Positions 55,501 to 64,000 of a stretch of DNA of 64,000 nt are shown here, one piece after another (the first letter of the stretch is position 1; each line of letters opens with the position of its first letter). Below the pieces are notes generated by a model. It ran no database searches and was not told where the DNA came from. It was given only the letters and a program-made list of their open reading frames with translations. Source of the stretch: Centroberyx gerrardi (Eukaryota; Chordata; Actinopteri; Beryciformes; Berycidae). Location: contig NC_136000.1 of assembly GCF_048128805.1 (NCBI RefSeq), positions 24,710,049 to 24,774,048 of the forward strand, read 5' to 3'. Both the position numbers and the translations under genes were made by a program.

Positions 55501-56911
55501 CAAGGTCAAAACAAACCCTGTGGTGGAGCAATGCAGTGCTGCTCAGTACACAGACCCATTTGTGGTAGCCCACCGTAATTTCAGATAGGCCAAACCACAA
55601 ATATGATTCCCCAAACTGATAAACTAATGTTAAAAGTGGTCATCCCTTGCATGCAAACTCTTTTTCACGTCTTTCCTCCATGCCGCTTGCCCATCTGGGC
55701 CTGCGACCATAAAAGCCACATAGGCCCCTGTTCGGACACAGATGGATCTGGTCAAGCGGCAGCCTTTTACTTTTTATAGTAGATTTGTGTTAGTTTTTAG
55801 TGTGCGGAAACACAGTAGCAACAATACCATGGTGACTTTCTATGGGTGCTTTCTTATGCTAACCACTCTCTGCCTCCCCCACAGACAGAATTTAGCACTC
55901 AGGAACACAGAGTGACCTTACAACCACAATGTTAGTTAGTTGTACTGGCACCATGGAACTAGTGTGAGTCAAGACTTCAGCAATGGGGTCAGGTCTGGGA
56001 AAAATATTGAAAAGCCTGTCTTCCTGAAAGGGAGAGCGGCGGAGCTTTTGTCTCGAACGGCATTTCAGCCGCCATCAACAAAGTGCCCGCCCGACGGTCA
56101 TAAAACTCGGCGACCTTTCGACCTTTCGGGAGCGGGCCGGTGTCCTGAGCGCCGGGCCAGCAGACCGGCCTTTGTTTTCGCCCGCGGCCCCCTACCCAGG
56201 GTGCTTTGGGGCAAGGACAAAGGGGCATTAGGTGGACAAAGAGAAGCGTGGTGGGCGGCAGAAACAGAGGGAGAAGGAAACAAGGAAAACAATGCGCCCA
56301 GAGCATCAGCAGTAATTGGACAACAACAGAGAAAACCTCTGGAAACAATATGAGAGAGAGAGAGTTGGATGGATGAAGGGAACGGGGGCAAGAGAAACCA
56401 AAGAGAGGGAAGAGAGTAATGAGGAGGGAGAGAGAGATCGGTTTTGTTGATTGGTTAGTTCAGTGGTTACATGAAATTATGGAATATTTGATATCGCAAA
56501 CTTAGGTTTGGGAAGAGTACAGGAATTCAAAATGTTTTAGACCTCAGTTTGGCGGTCAGTCTGTTAGAGGCTATGTTTAGCCGTCACTCATGTGCATATC
56601 TCTCTCTCTCTCTCTCTACCCATCTCTCTCTTCTCTAATCCCCCCCCTCCCTCCCTCCCTCCATCAAATCGCCCCCTGACTGTCATGTCGATTTTTGGCG
56701 CTAATTATTCCCTCGCTGCCTGCTGCTGGCAGCTGGTCTATGTTTGTCCGCGCACGTGTGTGTTTGCGTGGGTCCTTACACCCCCTGTGATAACCGTCAT
56801 CCACGCACACACACACATACACACACGCTGCAGGGTTTTTAGGGAACAGGGACAGCTGCCAGTCACCATTCCTATTGGCTAGTTCAGCTAAATGACAGAG
56901 GGGCCGGACAG

Positions 56912-56963
<52 letters not shown>

Positions 56964-58150
56964 GTGTGAGAGACTAACAGGGTGTCTGTTTACAAAACAC
57001 CCACAGGACTGCACCTCTCCTGTCATATAGGTGATCTCTCTCCCTCTCTCTGTCACTCTTCTCCTCTCTCCCTCACTTTCACTCCTTGTCATCCCTCTCT
57101 CGCTTCATTTGTGTTTCTTGACAACGGGTGGAATTCAGATTTGGATTGAAATATTTGTGGAAATAGAGTTGTGCTTGACGGACGAAAGATGGAGGTGAGA
57201 TTTTTTTTTTCTTACTTGCTTGGAATGTGTTCTTTTTTAATTTGTAATTGCTTAGTGAATTGAGCTTGGACAGCCCATGTCAATCATCCCTGTAAATGTG
57301 CCAGGCGGCGCCAAGAAAGTCCTTTTTACTTCCATAGTTCCAGGCCAAGTTGTTAAAAATTTGACCACTTACAATAAAAAATATTACAAACACGAGACTT
57401 AACGTGACAACACATGGTTGATGGGTGTGAAGTGACTGAGGCTGGTATCATGTAAAAGTTGCTGGACAGTGAGGTTATTTTGGCTCAGGGGGCTTGAGCA
57501 GGGTGTCACAATGTGAAACTCGAGTCGCCCGTTTTGTGTCGCTGCATTTTCACACAATATAGAATGACAGTCTGGATTTCACTGCTGTCAGATGGATTGG
57601 GCTACACTTGTTCTCTGTGGTCGTAAGCTGCGGTCAGTTTGGTCACATTAAAGCCATTGTTGGATGGTGGGGAGGTGTTTGTGTCAGCCAAGGGGCTGCT
57701 GTACCCCCCCCACCCCCCACCCCACATTCAAATCTAGCTAGGAAACTGTCTGAATTCTAGTTAACTTATTATAGTGGGCCTATGTAGTTGTGTGGACAGG
57801 TCTCTCCTAACTGAACAGATCTGTACTGAATTGGTCTAGTTACGTGTTAGTTACTAATTAGTTGCTCAAACTGTGTGTGAACAGGAATGATCTAGGTCAG
57901 CAGTGCCATTTGTGTGTGAGAGAGAAGAGAGTAAGACAATTAGCTGGCATTGGCTTGGTGGAAGCGCTATTGATTTTTATATAGATTTTCCGCAATTTAC
58001 AACCGTGGCCCTGATACTAAAGGGAGCTATAGATTTTACACTCACGCAGGCACACAGCTTGACCAAATGCCCTGAGCTCTTGTTTTGGGGTGACCAGGGT
58101 CACCCTCTGTCTCTCTGTGTAAGCTTCACTCTAACAAGTCATGCAGAACA

Positions 58151-58219
<69 letters not shown>

Positions 58220-60707
58220 GGGGTGAAGCTAAAACTGAGTCAGTGGCACAACAGATATGCTAATATAATATATAAACAGCCTGGACAATAGGGTCAAAGG
58301 TCATGATTAGGGGTTAGATTCATATCAACAAAAATAGAGCTGCAACGATTAATCGATTAATCGATTAGTTGTCAACTGTTAAATGAATCGCCAACTATTT
58401 TGATAATCGATTAATCGGTTTGAGTAATTTTTTAAGAAAAATAATTCAAAATTCTCTGATTCCAGCTTCTTAAATGTGAATATTTTCTGGTTTCTTTACT
58501 CCTCTATGACAGTAAACTGAATATCTTTGGGTTGTGGACAAAACTGATGGACATTTTTCACCATTTTCTGACATTTTATAGACCAAACAATTAATCGATT
58601 AATCGAGAAAATAATCGACAGATTAATCGACAATGAAAATAATCGTTAGTTGCAGCCCTAAACAAAAATGATACTCATATACACTAGTAAACAATATAAA
58701 ATGCACTTGTACTGACTGTGAGCAAATGAAAACAAACTGGCTGCTGATTGGCTGCCTGTAACGCTGCTCTACACAAAGTGGTAACATCTAAGCTTCTGTA
58801 AACCTTTCCTGCTGTCTCTCCGCTGCCTGAATAATTAACTAGTCTAAGTTAGTTGAAACTTAATGTGTGAGATACAGCAACTTTGAGGTCACCAAAAAGA
58901 AAAAAATGAAGACCAAGACAAAAAAATAATTCTACCATAAACCTCTAAATCTGCTCTTGTCTCTTTACTGGATGTTTCACACAGTACCTGATTCAATGTA
59001 CGACATCGCTTTGAAAATGGGTAGGGTGACATATTTCTATGAAAAATGTATATTAATTATTTTGGTCGGTAAAAATGATTCTTGGCAGGTACATTTTTCT
59101 TAGTTTACCAGCCCTTGGTGGGTGAGCCAAAACATTTATTTTGGACATTTCAGAGGTTAAAGCAGTCAATTGTTCCCAGTGTGATGAGCCGTGTCCTGAT
59201 TTCTGCACTTACCTAGTGATACAACCTTTCACTGATGAAAGAATCTCCCACCGTGGGATCCATTAAGTACTGCTACTAGTAGCACTACTATTCTCCAGAG
59301 TAATTGTAAGAGAATAGGTACAACAAAACTCATAGTCCTCTCACTGTCATTTCCAATTCATTCATTCAATCCATCCTGCTAGCCCGCTGCTCCACATCCC
59401 CCACGGGAGCAGATAACTAGGACTCTCTGGAGCTCTTTAAAACCAAAATCTCTAACTCCCTGGGAAAATGTGACACAAGTACAGATGACCAAAATGTTGT
59501 CCAGTGGGATAACCTATCTGGAGCTGGGTATAACTCTTGTCTTTCTCTGTCTGTCTCCGTCCGTCCTTCCCCAGGTGATGCAGGTGGTGAGGGAGCAGAT
59601 CACCAGGACGTTGTCCAGTAAGCCGACCTCCCTGGAGCTCTTCAAGAACAAGGTCAACGCTCTCAACTACAGCGAGATCCTCAAGCTGCGGCAGACAGAG
59701 CGGCTGCACCAGGAAGAGACTCTCGCTCCACCCGTACTGTGAGTAGCAGGATTCACACGTCCACCTCTCTGTGCGAGTCATTTAGTCTCATATCGAGTCT
59801 TAAAAATCTTCCTTTTCTTAAAAGAAGAGATAGATTCTGCCAATGCAGGTGAGGTAATTCCAGTTGTTTTCAGTGCAGTTTCAAGTGTAAGAGTAAGGCT
59901 AATCAAGAAAATGATGCTTGAGTCAAGAAACTTCTTGAAAAAAGCTAATTTGCTTTGGAAAACAGTTGGAATTATCATTTAAAACAGTGAAACAACATGG
60001 CGTCTGCAGCACAACCTGATCAAACTGTTCCTATTGACGACTCTGGTCCAGGTAGTTTCCACCCCTATGGAACCAGCTGACAAGCCAGTAGCCACTGTCC
60101 TCTACTGTGGCTCTATTTGTTACCAAACAACGTGAGTGTGACAGTGTGCTGCTGCCACATTAGGGGCCATCCAGCCATGTGGGGTTTATTCTTGTCTGTA
60201 CTGTGATCCCTATTCGATTTCCCATCAAAATATGATGAAGACAGGGTTGAAAAACTGTGGTCCTGTCAGCTGATGTTGGCCTTTATTGGTTTATGTGATG
60301 ATTTGTGATGTGTTTTACTGTGCTTTTATGTCATGTGATTTGTGTTGTGTTTTTACTGTGGTTTTATTGTTGGTTTGTAAACCCTTTCTGCAAACCAAAG
60401 TTCCGTTTTCAGGACAATAAAGTTTAAGAGTTTGAATAACAAAGAGGATGAAAAAACTGTGTGACAAAGCATGCTGTTAGATATTCTTTGAACAGGGATG
60501 AATGTCTTCTAGGCTACAACACACATAAGTTTCGTTGAATAACTGTGTGTGTGTGTGTGTGTGTGTGTGTTTCTCTCCAGTGAACTCAAAGAGCGTCTGA
60601 AGCCGGAGCTGCTTGAGCTGATCCGCCAGCAGAGACTCAACAGGCTGTGTCAAGGCACTCTGTTCAGAAAGATCAGCAGCCGACGCAGACAGGGTGAGAC
60701 GCACGTG

Positions 60708-60752
<45 letters not shown>

Positions 60753-61599
60753 GCACACAGGAAAAGGACTGTACACTGTGCCTTGTCTCACTAACCTTGG
60801 TCTGTGATTGGTTTGTTGTTGCCAGATAAACTGTGGTACTGTCGGTTGTCGCCCAATCACAAAGTGCTTCACTACGGCGACGTGGAGGAAGACATGGACA
60901 ATCCACCAATAGAAACGCTGCAAGAGAAGAGTGAGTATTATAGTATATGGGTATTAAGGAATTAAACTTAACATTTTTATCTTCTCTGTTCAGTACTCTT
61001 ATTCTCCTCTCCCCTCCTCTTCTTCAGTTCCAGTAGCAGATATCAAAGCCTTGCTGACAGGGAAAGACTGTCCTCACATGAAGGAGAACAAAGGCAAACA
61101 GACCAAGGTCAGCGCTTATTATCTACTAAAGTCATGGTTATCTTCACCCTCCACTGCTAGAAATTAAATGTCTTAACGGTCTAAATGTGTTTGTGTGTTT
61201 CTTGGTGTGTCTCACTGTAGGAAGTGTTGGACCTGGCATTCAGCATCACGTATGATGTAGAAGAGTACAGTCTGAATTTCATCGCCTCCTCCAGAACTGA
61301 TGTGAGTCGGATGTGAGATGTGAGAATCTGATGTAAATGTTTGAGTATATCCAACATACTTACTCCCTCATCCCTCCATCTCCCAGTTCTGCCTGTGGAC
61401 GGACGGACTGAGTGTGCTCCTGGGGCGGGACATGAGCAGCGAATCGATGCGCAGCGAGCTGGAGATCCTCCTTTCCATGGAGATTAAGCTCCGCCTCCTG
61501 GACCTGGAGAACGTTCCCATCCCGGACAACGCGCCGCCCGTCCCCAAGCCGCCCAGCAACTACAACTTCTGCTACGACTTCAGCCAGGCCGAGCAGTAG
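39851..61599 (+). CDS. elmo3: Engulfment and cell motility protein 3 (ELMO3), complete
   Basis: Twenty coding exons: 39851-39928, 41864-41904, 42125-42197, 43729-43779, 44326-44495, 45347-45446, 45620-45771, 46694-46772, 47474-47524, 48145-48267, 53400-53522, 53670-53774, 54379-54487, 54594-54730, 59575-59738, 60581-60693, 60826-60930, 61028-61107, 61221-61301 and 61387-61599, giving 715 aa (human about 720). Exon numbers used elsewhere in this annotation count a putative noncoding exon as exon 1. ELMO proteins bind DOCK GEFs to activate Rac in engulfment and migration (family knowledge). Seen: N-terminal Ras-binding-like region ([18 protein letters not shown]); armadillo-type repeats about residues 100-300; ELMO domain about 310-490 ([51 protein letters not shown]); PH domain about 540-670 ([40 protein letters not shown]); C-terminal proline motif [15 protein letters not shown] for the DOCK SH3 domain. 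ELMO3 rather than ELMO1/2 is chosen from residue matches and the e2f4 neighbour. Confidence 0.96.
40085..40225 (+). repeat. Dispersed repeat, copy 1 of 2 within elmo3
   Basis: ATGTTTCACACAGTACCTG, then GTAGGGTGAC.TATTTCT and GGTGAGCCAAAA, recur in the same order and orientation at 58970-59130, 19 kb away. Family unknown. Confidence 0.7.
42058..42122. repeat. (GT)n next to the acceptor of an elmo3 exon
   Basis: A long GT run with one interrupting GC ends two bases before the acceptor AG at 42123-42124, so the exon at 42125 has a GT repeat instead of a normal polypyrimidine tract. Confidence 0.95.
42225..42402 (+). other. Possible echoes of the 3' end of the elmo3 exon at 42125-42197
   Basis: GATCAGTGAATCAGT (about 42230) and AATCAGTGAGTCACAAC (about 42379) resemble the exon/donor junction CACTGAATCGGTGAGTCACA. 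Matches are short; they may be small tandem duplications around the donor. Confidence 0.4.
43532..43575. repeat. (GT)n microsatellite
   Basis: GT run in the elmo3 intron before the exon at 43729; it creates several spurious Val/Cys frames. Confidence 0.95.
45028..45073 (+). other. Likely decayed echo of the elmo3 exon at 45347-45446
   Basis: GGTCATAAGTAACATTGACA then GACTCATG aligns to GATCATGACCCACACATTGACGGGCTTCATG of the exon 300 bp downstream. The frame reads [14 protein letters not shown] against [17 protein letters not shown]. Confidence 0.5.
46018..46062 (+). other. Likely decayed echo of the elmo3 exon at 45620-45771
   Basis: TTTACAGCGCAAAACAGGAAG matches CTTACAGGTCAAACAGGAAG in the exon 250 bp upstream, followed by GAG(A/G)CT(C/G) similarity. 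It is short, but the 20-base core is strong. Confidence 0.5.
46083..46266 (+). mobile_element. Short retroposed insertion with a 17-bp target-site duplication
   Basis: CAGAGTTTCTCACAATG occurs at 46083-46099 and 46250-46266. Between them lie about 150 bp including CTGATGAAGGCCACAAGCCG and AAACGCG, a motif seen in 3' ends of vertebrate non-LTR elements, and AATAAAG. The duplication length fits target-primed integration. Confidence 0.75.
46832..46871 (+). pseudogene. Decayed copy of the elmo3 exon at 46694-46772 (copy 2)
   Basis: TCACTAAAGACAGCCAAGGA then TGCAAAAGACAAATAGGTG aligns to TTACTACAGACAGCTGGAGATGCAGACAGACAGGTAC, including the donor region. It sits 99 bp downstream of the real exon end. 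Confidence 0.7.
46931..46982 (+). pseudogene. Decayed copy of the elmo3 exon at 46694-46772 (copy 3)
   Basis: CTTGGCTTTGCTGCAGACAA...GCACAGACAGACAGATAGGT reads [12 protein letters not shown] against [13 protein letters not shown]. The donor is broken (AGATAGGT). It lies 108 bp after copy 2, so the three copies form a loose tandem array. Confidence 0.72.
47849..47911 (+). pseudogene. Decayed copy A of the elmo3 exon at 48145-48267
   Basis: After an intact TTCTTTAG acceptor it reads [20 protein letters not shown] then stop, against [20 protein letters not shown]. It lies about 300 bp upstream of the real exon. Confidence 0.8.
47966..48019 (+). pseudogene. Decayed copy B of the elmo3 exon at 48145-48267
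   Basis: After CCCCAG it reads [18 protein letters not shown] against [21 protein letters not shown] further GCCGTGCTGCAGT at about 48073 may be the 3' part of the same or another copy. Confidence 0.78.
48331..48423. repeat. Long imperfect palindrome (hairpin element)
   Basis: TTGCATTTAAATTTAGTAAA continuing through ATTTCTGGGGGGGCA is mirrored by TGCCCCCCCCCCTGAAATTT and TACTAAATTTAAATGCA. Arms are about 35 bp, with a loop of about 15-20 bp. Confidence 0.88.
49030..49140. repeat. CAAGTC-word repeat
   Basis: Many irregular AAGTCTCAAGTC/CAAGTCGCAAGT copies within an elmo3 intron. Confidence 0.8.
49401..49436 (+). repeat. 36-bp perfect direct repeat, copy 1
   Basis: TCAAACACAAGGCAGAGTCC then AGTTTGGGATGAGGTT is identical to 52305-52340. 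The two copies bracket 2.9 kb of repeat-rich intron. Confidence 0.9.
49700..50010 (+). mobile_element. C-terminal fragment of a non-LTR retrotransposon
   Basis: Frames read CAQIRSGTL, then (shifted) [20 protein letters not shown] and [15 protein letters not shown], then (shifted) [20 protein letters not shown] and RKTALYR stop. This C..C...H....C region and the A.Y...AW..R ending are typical of LINE-type polyprotein C-termini. At least two frameshifts make it dead. No catalytic reverse transcriptase is left. Confidence 0.75.
51053..51107 (+). promoter_or_regulatory. TATA-like box followed by a 24-nt palindrome
   Basis: CATAAAAGG at 51053, in a CpG-containing context, is followed about 30 bp later by CAGACCTTACC-AC-GGTAAGGTCTG (51084-51107), 11-bp arms around two bases. 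It resembles a retroelement or small-RNA promoter, but no known transcript was recognised. Confidence 0.4.
51246..51658. mobile_element. Element with about 25-bp inverted ends and internal tandem repeats
   Basis: Left end CTAGTTAATTTTGATAGTTT then GGAC is exactly mirrored at 51626-51650. The interior holds three to four diverged direct copies of GGCGGTTCGTTGAAGAG plus CTGGTGGTTGGTACGAAGAG, some joined by CCCGCTGGAGCCAGCCTGCC. No protein domain. Family unknown. Confidence 0.8.
51880..51990. repeat. (CTG)/(CAG) and CTACTA triplet cluster
   Basis: Two GCTGCTGCAGCAGTAC palindromic triplet blocks flank a TGCTGCTGCTGCTACTACTA stretch. Confidence 0.85.
52025..52280. repeat. About 55-bp tandem repeat with alternating spacer
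   Basis: Four to five copies of GACTAGTCAAAATGCTAATT plus TAAGATATCT, separated by CATTACATTAT or TTTTTTTACATTA, with one inverted relative at the left end (AAATTAGCATTTAAGATATC). Confidence 0.88.
52305..52340 (+). repeat. 36-bp perfect direct repeat, copy 2
   Basis: Identical to 49401-49436; it follows directly after the tandem repeat at 52025-52280. Confidence 0.9.
54794..54842 (+). pseudogene. Decayed downstream copy of the 3' end of the elmo3 exon at 54594-54730
   Basis: CTTGAAAGAGCTAAGGTGCC then ATGCAAGAGGATTTTGGCA aligns to GTGGAAGGAGATGAGAGCCACACAGGAGGACTTCGACA. The frame reads [14 protein letters not shown] against [14 protein letters not shown]. It starts 64 bp after the exon. Confidence 0.78.
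56030..56235. promoter_or_regulatory. Intronic CpG-rich patch
   Basis: High C+G with many CpG, unlike the surrounding intron, followed by several ACAAAG/CTTTGTT (SOX/TCF-like) words. It may be an enhancer or internal promoter; there is no other support. Confidence 0.3.
58150..58218. repeat. (CA)n microsatellite, about 35 units
   Basis: Longest uninterrupted dinucleotide run in the window. Confidence 0.97.
58335..58660. mobile_element. Widespread teleost MITE (TAGGGCTGCAAC ends)
   Basis: The left end TAGAGCTGCAACGATTAATC and the right end TAATCGTTAGTTGCAGCCCTA are inverted partners, with reiterated ATTAATCGATTAATCGA near both ends. This matches a common non-autonomous DNA transposon of fish genomes. 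No coding sequence. Confidence 0.9.
58970..59130 (+). repeat. Dispersed repeat, copy 2 of 2 within elmo3
   Basis: Partner of 40085-40225, with a longer interior (ATTATTTTGGTCGG...GGCAGGTACATTTTTC). Confidence 0.7.
59400..59462 (+). pseudogene. Decayed copy A of the elmo3 exon at 59575-59738
   Basis: Reads [17 protein letters not shown] against [19 protein letters not shown]; the first eight residues are identical. A DNA-level gap removes part of the middle. Confidence 0.85.
59478..59540 (+). pseudogene. Decayed copy B of the elmo3 exon at 59575-59738
   Basis: Reads [20 protein letters not shown] against [23 protein letters not shown] core: CAGATGACCAAAATGTTGTC then CAGT, versus CAGATCACCAGGACGTTGTCCAGT. 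It lies about 80 bp after copy A and 100 bp before the real exon. Confidence 0.88.
60440..60492 (+). other. Possible echo of the elmo3 exon at 60581-60693
   Basis: GATGAAAAAACTGTGTGACA then AAGCATGCTGTTAGA resembles GACTCAACAGGCTGTGTCAAGGCACTCTGTTCAGA. It overlaps the end of a retroposon-like AATAAAG tail, so it is less certain. Confidence 0.4.
60543..60570. repeat. (GT)n before the elmo3 exon at 60581
   Basis: GT run immediately upstream of the acceptor TTTCTCTCCAG. Confidence 0.95.
60708..60748. repeat. GCGC then (CA)n microsatellite
   Basis: Begins about 15 bases after the donor at 60693. Confidence 0.95.
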
Positions 61600-63260
61600 T
61601 GTGTGTGTGTGCGTGTGTGTGTATATAAGTGTGTGTGTGTGTACATGTTTGCATTAAGAGAGGTGTGTGTGTGTGGTGAGATCTGACCTGTGCATCCATG
61701 CACTTATTCCTATAACAGATTTATAACCATGGTAATGGATTTATGTGGCCTGTTTTTATAAGTCCGACATCCAAGTGAAACGAGGAAGTGATGAAACTCT
61801 TGGAAATGGTTTCTCTCTATTGAACAACAATCATTCAAGGTCTGAGTTGCTACCAAAAAGATAATTGACTGTACTAATGCTGCAGAGTATCACTCCTCCT
61901 CTGTGATCAGAAGCAAAGGCCTTACAGAAATGTTTCAGTTCAGTATCTGTCGTTCCTCTTCCCTCCTTTCCACTCATCATTCCTCCTCATTCCACCAGTC
62001 TTTAGCTCTCTGGAAACTTGGAAAACTGCGATACTTGATCCCATACAACACAGCAGATCTACTCCAGTAATGGTACTTCAAGACCGTTTTGTAATCATTT
62101 TGATATTTCTAAATATATATGAAATTATATACAATATATGGAATATTCCTGTGTGCATGTTAATTAGTGTAGCTGGGTATTGCTGGTTGAGGCTCTCAAG
62201 CTGAGATGATCTGTCGCACAAGAAAGGTCAGCTGCTTCTGGTGTTAATATCAATAACTGATCTTAAAGCGTTCAGCTTTTGTTTGGTTCTTTCCATTCAG
62301 TTTTGTCAAATTCTGCTCTATTTTTAGTCGCTAATTTTTATCGATCACAGGTTTGAGTGTGTTTCCAGGCATTAACTGGACCACACTGGTTTCCCAATTT
62401 GGCTTGACAAGAGGTAGCTTTAAATAATCATCTTTGAGGTACGATATGGTACGCGTTAGTCCTCATTATCAACATATTAAGGAGAAATATATTTGTATGT
62501 TGTGTCCTTGGTATGGATCCCCCGTGGCTCAAGAATGATTGATTGCTCTGGAGCATATATGCTCCCAAAGGTCCATATGAATTTCAGTCTCTTATGAAAT
62601 GTTATAATGTTGTTGTTTTTGCGGTACCTGGGTATTTAGCTTTCTGACAGTGTGAATGATGCAGACCTGCGTTATGAACCAACCTGGCATTTTGTTTTGT
62701 TTTTTACTGTAAAACAGTAGGAGTAATAGGCAATATCAACTGTGCCACAGTAGGCACAGTAAAGTCTAAACTAGTTTTTGAAAACTTGTAACAAGTTTTA
62801 TATTATACCAACAATCATCCCTGTAAATCTGTCTTGTAGGCAATCAGTGACCTTTAGATTTCTCTGAGCAGACTTGGATCAAATCCTGAATTAATTCTGA
62901 AGTGGATGAATTTTATTCTGGGAATATTGATTACTCTTGCATGGTGAGATTGAGCCTATATACACTCCCACCCATCTGGCATTCAGTGCTGATTACTGAT
63001 ACTCTGCTGATACTCAAAGTAATTGAAAGGATTTTAATCAAGAATTGGCCAAGGTCTATATCAGAGAGTGTGTGAGTATTTATTGGGCATCATCTTCGTA
63101 TGATTTGGGTGATTTCAGTACATGCCGCAGTCATGACTGTCCACTACAGTGCATTCCTGACTTAACACACACCGCTCTGTGTTAATATTCCCTTTGAATC
63201 ATGTGCTTCGCAACCAAGATGGGTGACTTGACATAAATAAAGACAGTTTGATTTATACTG
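61600..63260 (+). other. elmo3 3' UTR
   Basis: Begins with GT-rich sequence directly after the stop. AATAAA at 63236-63241 is the best poly(A) signal; it is followed by a TTTGTGTGTTTTTG U/GU-rich element. No further exons seen. Confidence 0.7.
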
Positions 63261-63299
63261 AAGCAATGCATTTGTGTGTTTTTGTTCACAGACAATCCA

Positions 63300-64000
63300 A
63301 AGCAGAAGGATAAGAAGCCAAACTTTGGTTTATTGATAAAATTAACACCATTTATATTTGGTACTTTTATGATACAATAATTTTATATTCATTTAACAGT
63401 CTCTTTACATTCTATAGTTTCACCTCTGTCACAGTGTATCATACAATTTTACAGTAGTACAAAATTATCAAACACCAATTTATTGTACACAGCAAGAGAT
63501 ATTATTTCTGTTAGGCTTCAGTGCTTGGCCATGTCTCCTAAAAGACAATAAAATGCTTGATTTTCCTATTTTGCTATAGTAGTCTTGTACTAGCCAGTGG
63601 TAATAGCAAACTATGTTGAAAAGAAATGTTGTGACGTGAATTTTCTGGTATTTTTGGGACATTACTCCCATTCATTAATATTAGAGACCATTTTAAGCCT
63701 TTTAACGCTACTTGCATCCCTGATAATGCTGGCTGTTTTTAACCAACCTCTAAAAAAAATAAAACAGTAGAACAGAGTCAGTGCAGTATAAGTGCAGGCA
63801 CCCTACTGACATGTTCCAATGTAAAAAGTCAGTCATACTCTACTGCCAAAAAAAAAAGAGGAAAGTGTTTAGATAGGGTGGTCGCCCATCACAAGACCAG
63901 CTTCAATGCATCTTGTCAAAGCATCTGCGAAAGTCTGAAGTTGTACCGATTCGTCCAGGATGAAATTATTTATCATTATTTGGTGTTTTGATGATGAAAA
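63300..64000 (-). other. Possible 3' UTR of a convergent minus-strand gene
   Basis: Minus-strand AATAAA words lie at 63329-63334 and near 63479-63484, right after the elmo3 end, in AT-rich sequence without frames. The gene body would lie to the right of the window. Weak evidence. Confidence 0.25.

Larger units (their letters stand above)
55020..59400. other. Large elmo3 intron: simple repeats, CpG-rich patch, one MITE
   Basis: Contains a CpG-rich patch (56030-56230), an AG-rich stretch (56350-56440), (TC)n and CTCC runs (56600-56665), (GT)n (56915-56970), (CA)n (58150-58218), the MITE at 58335-58660 and the dispersed repeat at 58970-59130. The open frames seen here follow these repeats and show no domain. 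Confidence 0.7.

Noticed and set aside
55940..56353. 137-residue frame and overlapping minus frames in an elmo3 intron
   Set aside because: Open because the patch is CpG-rich; three frames are open at once and none shows a domain or splice linkage.
60767..60800. Apparent echo of the elmo3 exon at 60826
   Set aside because: About 20 of 30 bases match with gaps; too close to chance for a separate call.

Overview
This is vertebrate nuclear DNA, almost certainly from a teleost and probably a percomorph. The genes are split into many short GT-AG exons. Introns are full of (GT)n/(CA)n tracts, tRNA-derived SINEs, Tc1-like and other terminal-inverted-repeat (TIR) transposons, and the GTTAGC/AGCTAAC words common near gene starts in spiny-rayed fish. 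The species cannot be named from sequence alone. Three host genes are recognised with confidence: the 5' half of ferry3 (C12orf4), minus strand, 207-7755; a complete e2f4, plus, 25128-32285 (11 exons, 391 aa); and a complete elmo3, plus, 39851-61599 (20 coding exons, 715 aa). E2f4 and elmo3 are also neighbours on human 16q22, whereas C12orf4 is on human 12p13, so the ferry3/e2f4 junction is a fish arrangement. Layout: 1-8.6 kb ferry3 and its probable first exon; 9.4-10.5 kb the decayed 3' end of a lipoxygenase gene; 11.7-22.2 kb a transposon- and satellite-rich block with a broken DDE transposase, a 72-bp satellite, a 35-bp minisatellite at two sites, and a five-exon minus-strand gene I do not recognise (16367-20815); 22.2-25.1 kb intergenic; 25.1-34.6 kb e2f4 with its UTRs; 34.8-63.2 kb elmo3 with its promoter region, introns and 3' UTR; 63.3-64 kb possibly the 3' end of a convergent gene. 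The most unusual signal is a pattern of exon echoes. Next to many exons of e2f4 and elmo3 lie one to three decayed partial copies of that same exon, usually 50-1000 bp away in the intron. The clearest are e2f4 exon 3 (three upstream copies), elmo3 exon 16 (two upstream), exon 11 (two upstream), exon 9 (two downstream) and exon 15 (one downstream). They carry stops and frameshifts but still read as recognisable peptides, and some keep a splice acceptor. A second unusual signal lies in the unrecognised gene. Its intron 2 is, end to end, a DNA-transposon-like element whose terminal inverted repeats abut or supply both splice sites. Its intron 4 is one unit of a local repeat family bounded by a duplicated splice-site sequence. 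Both look like introns made from repeats. Functionally, E2F4 is a pocket-protein-binding transcription factor of quiescence, ELMO3 is a DOCK-binding adaptor for Rac activation, and FERRY3 is a subunit of the endosomal Rab5-effector FERRY complex. Nothing seen here implies that the three act in one pathway.
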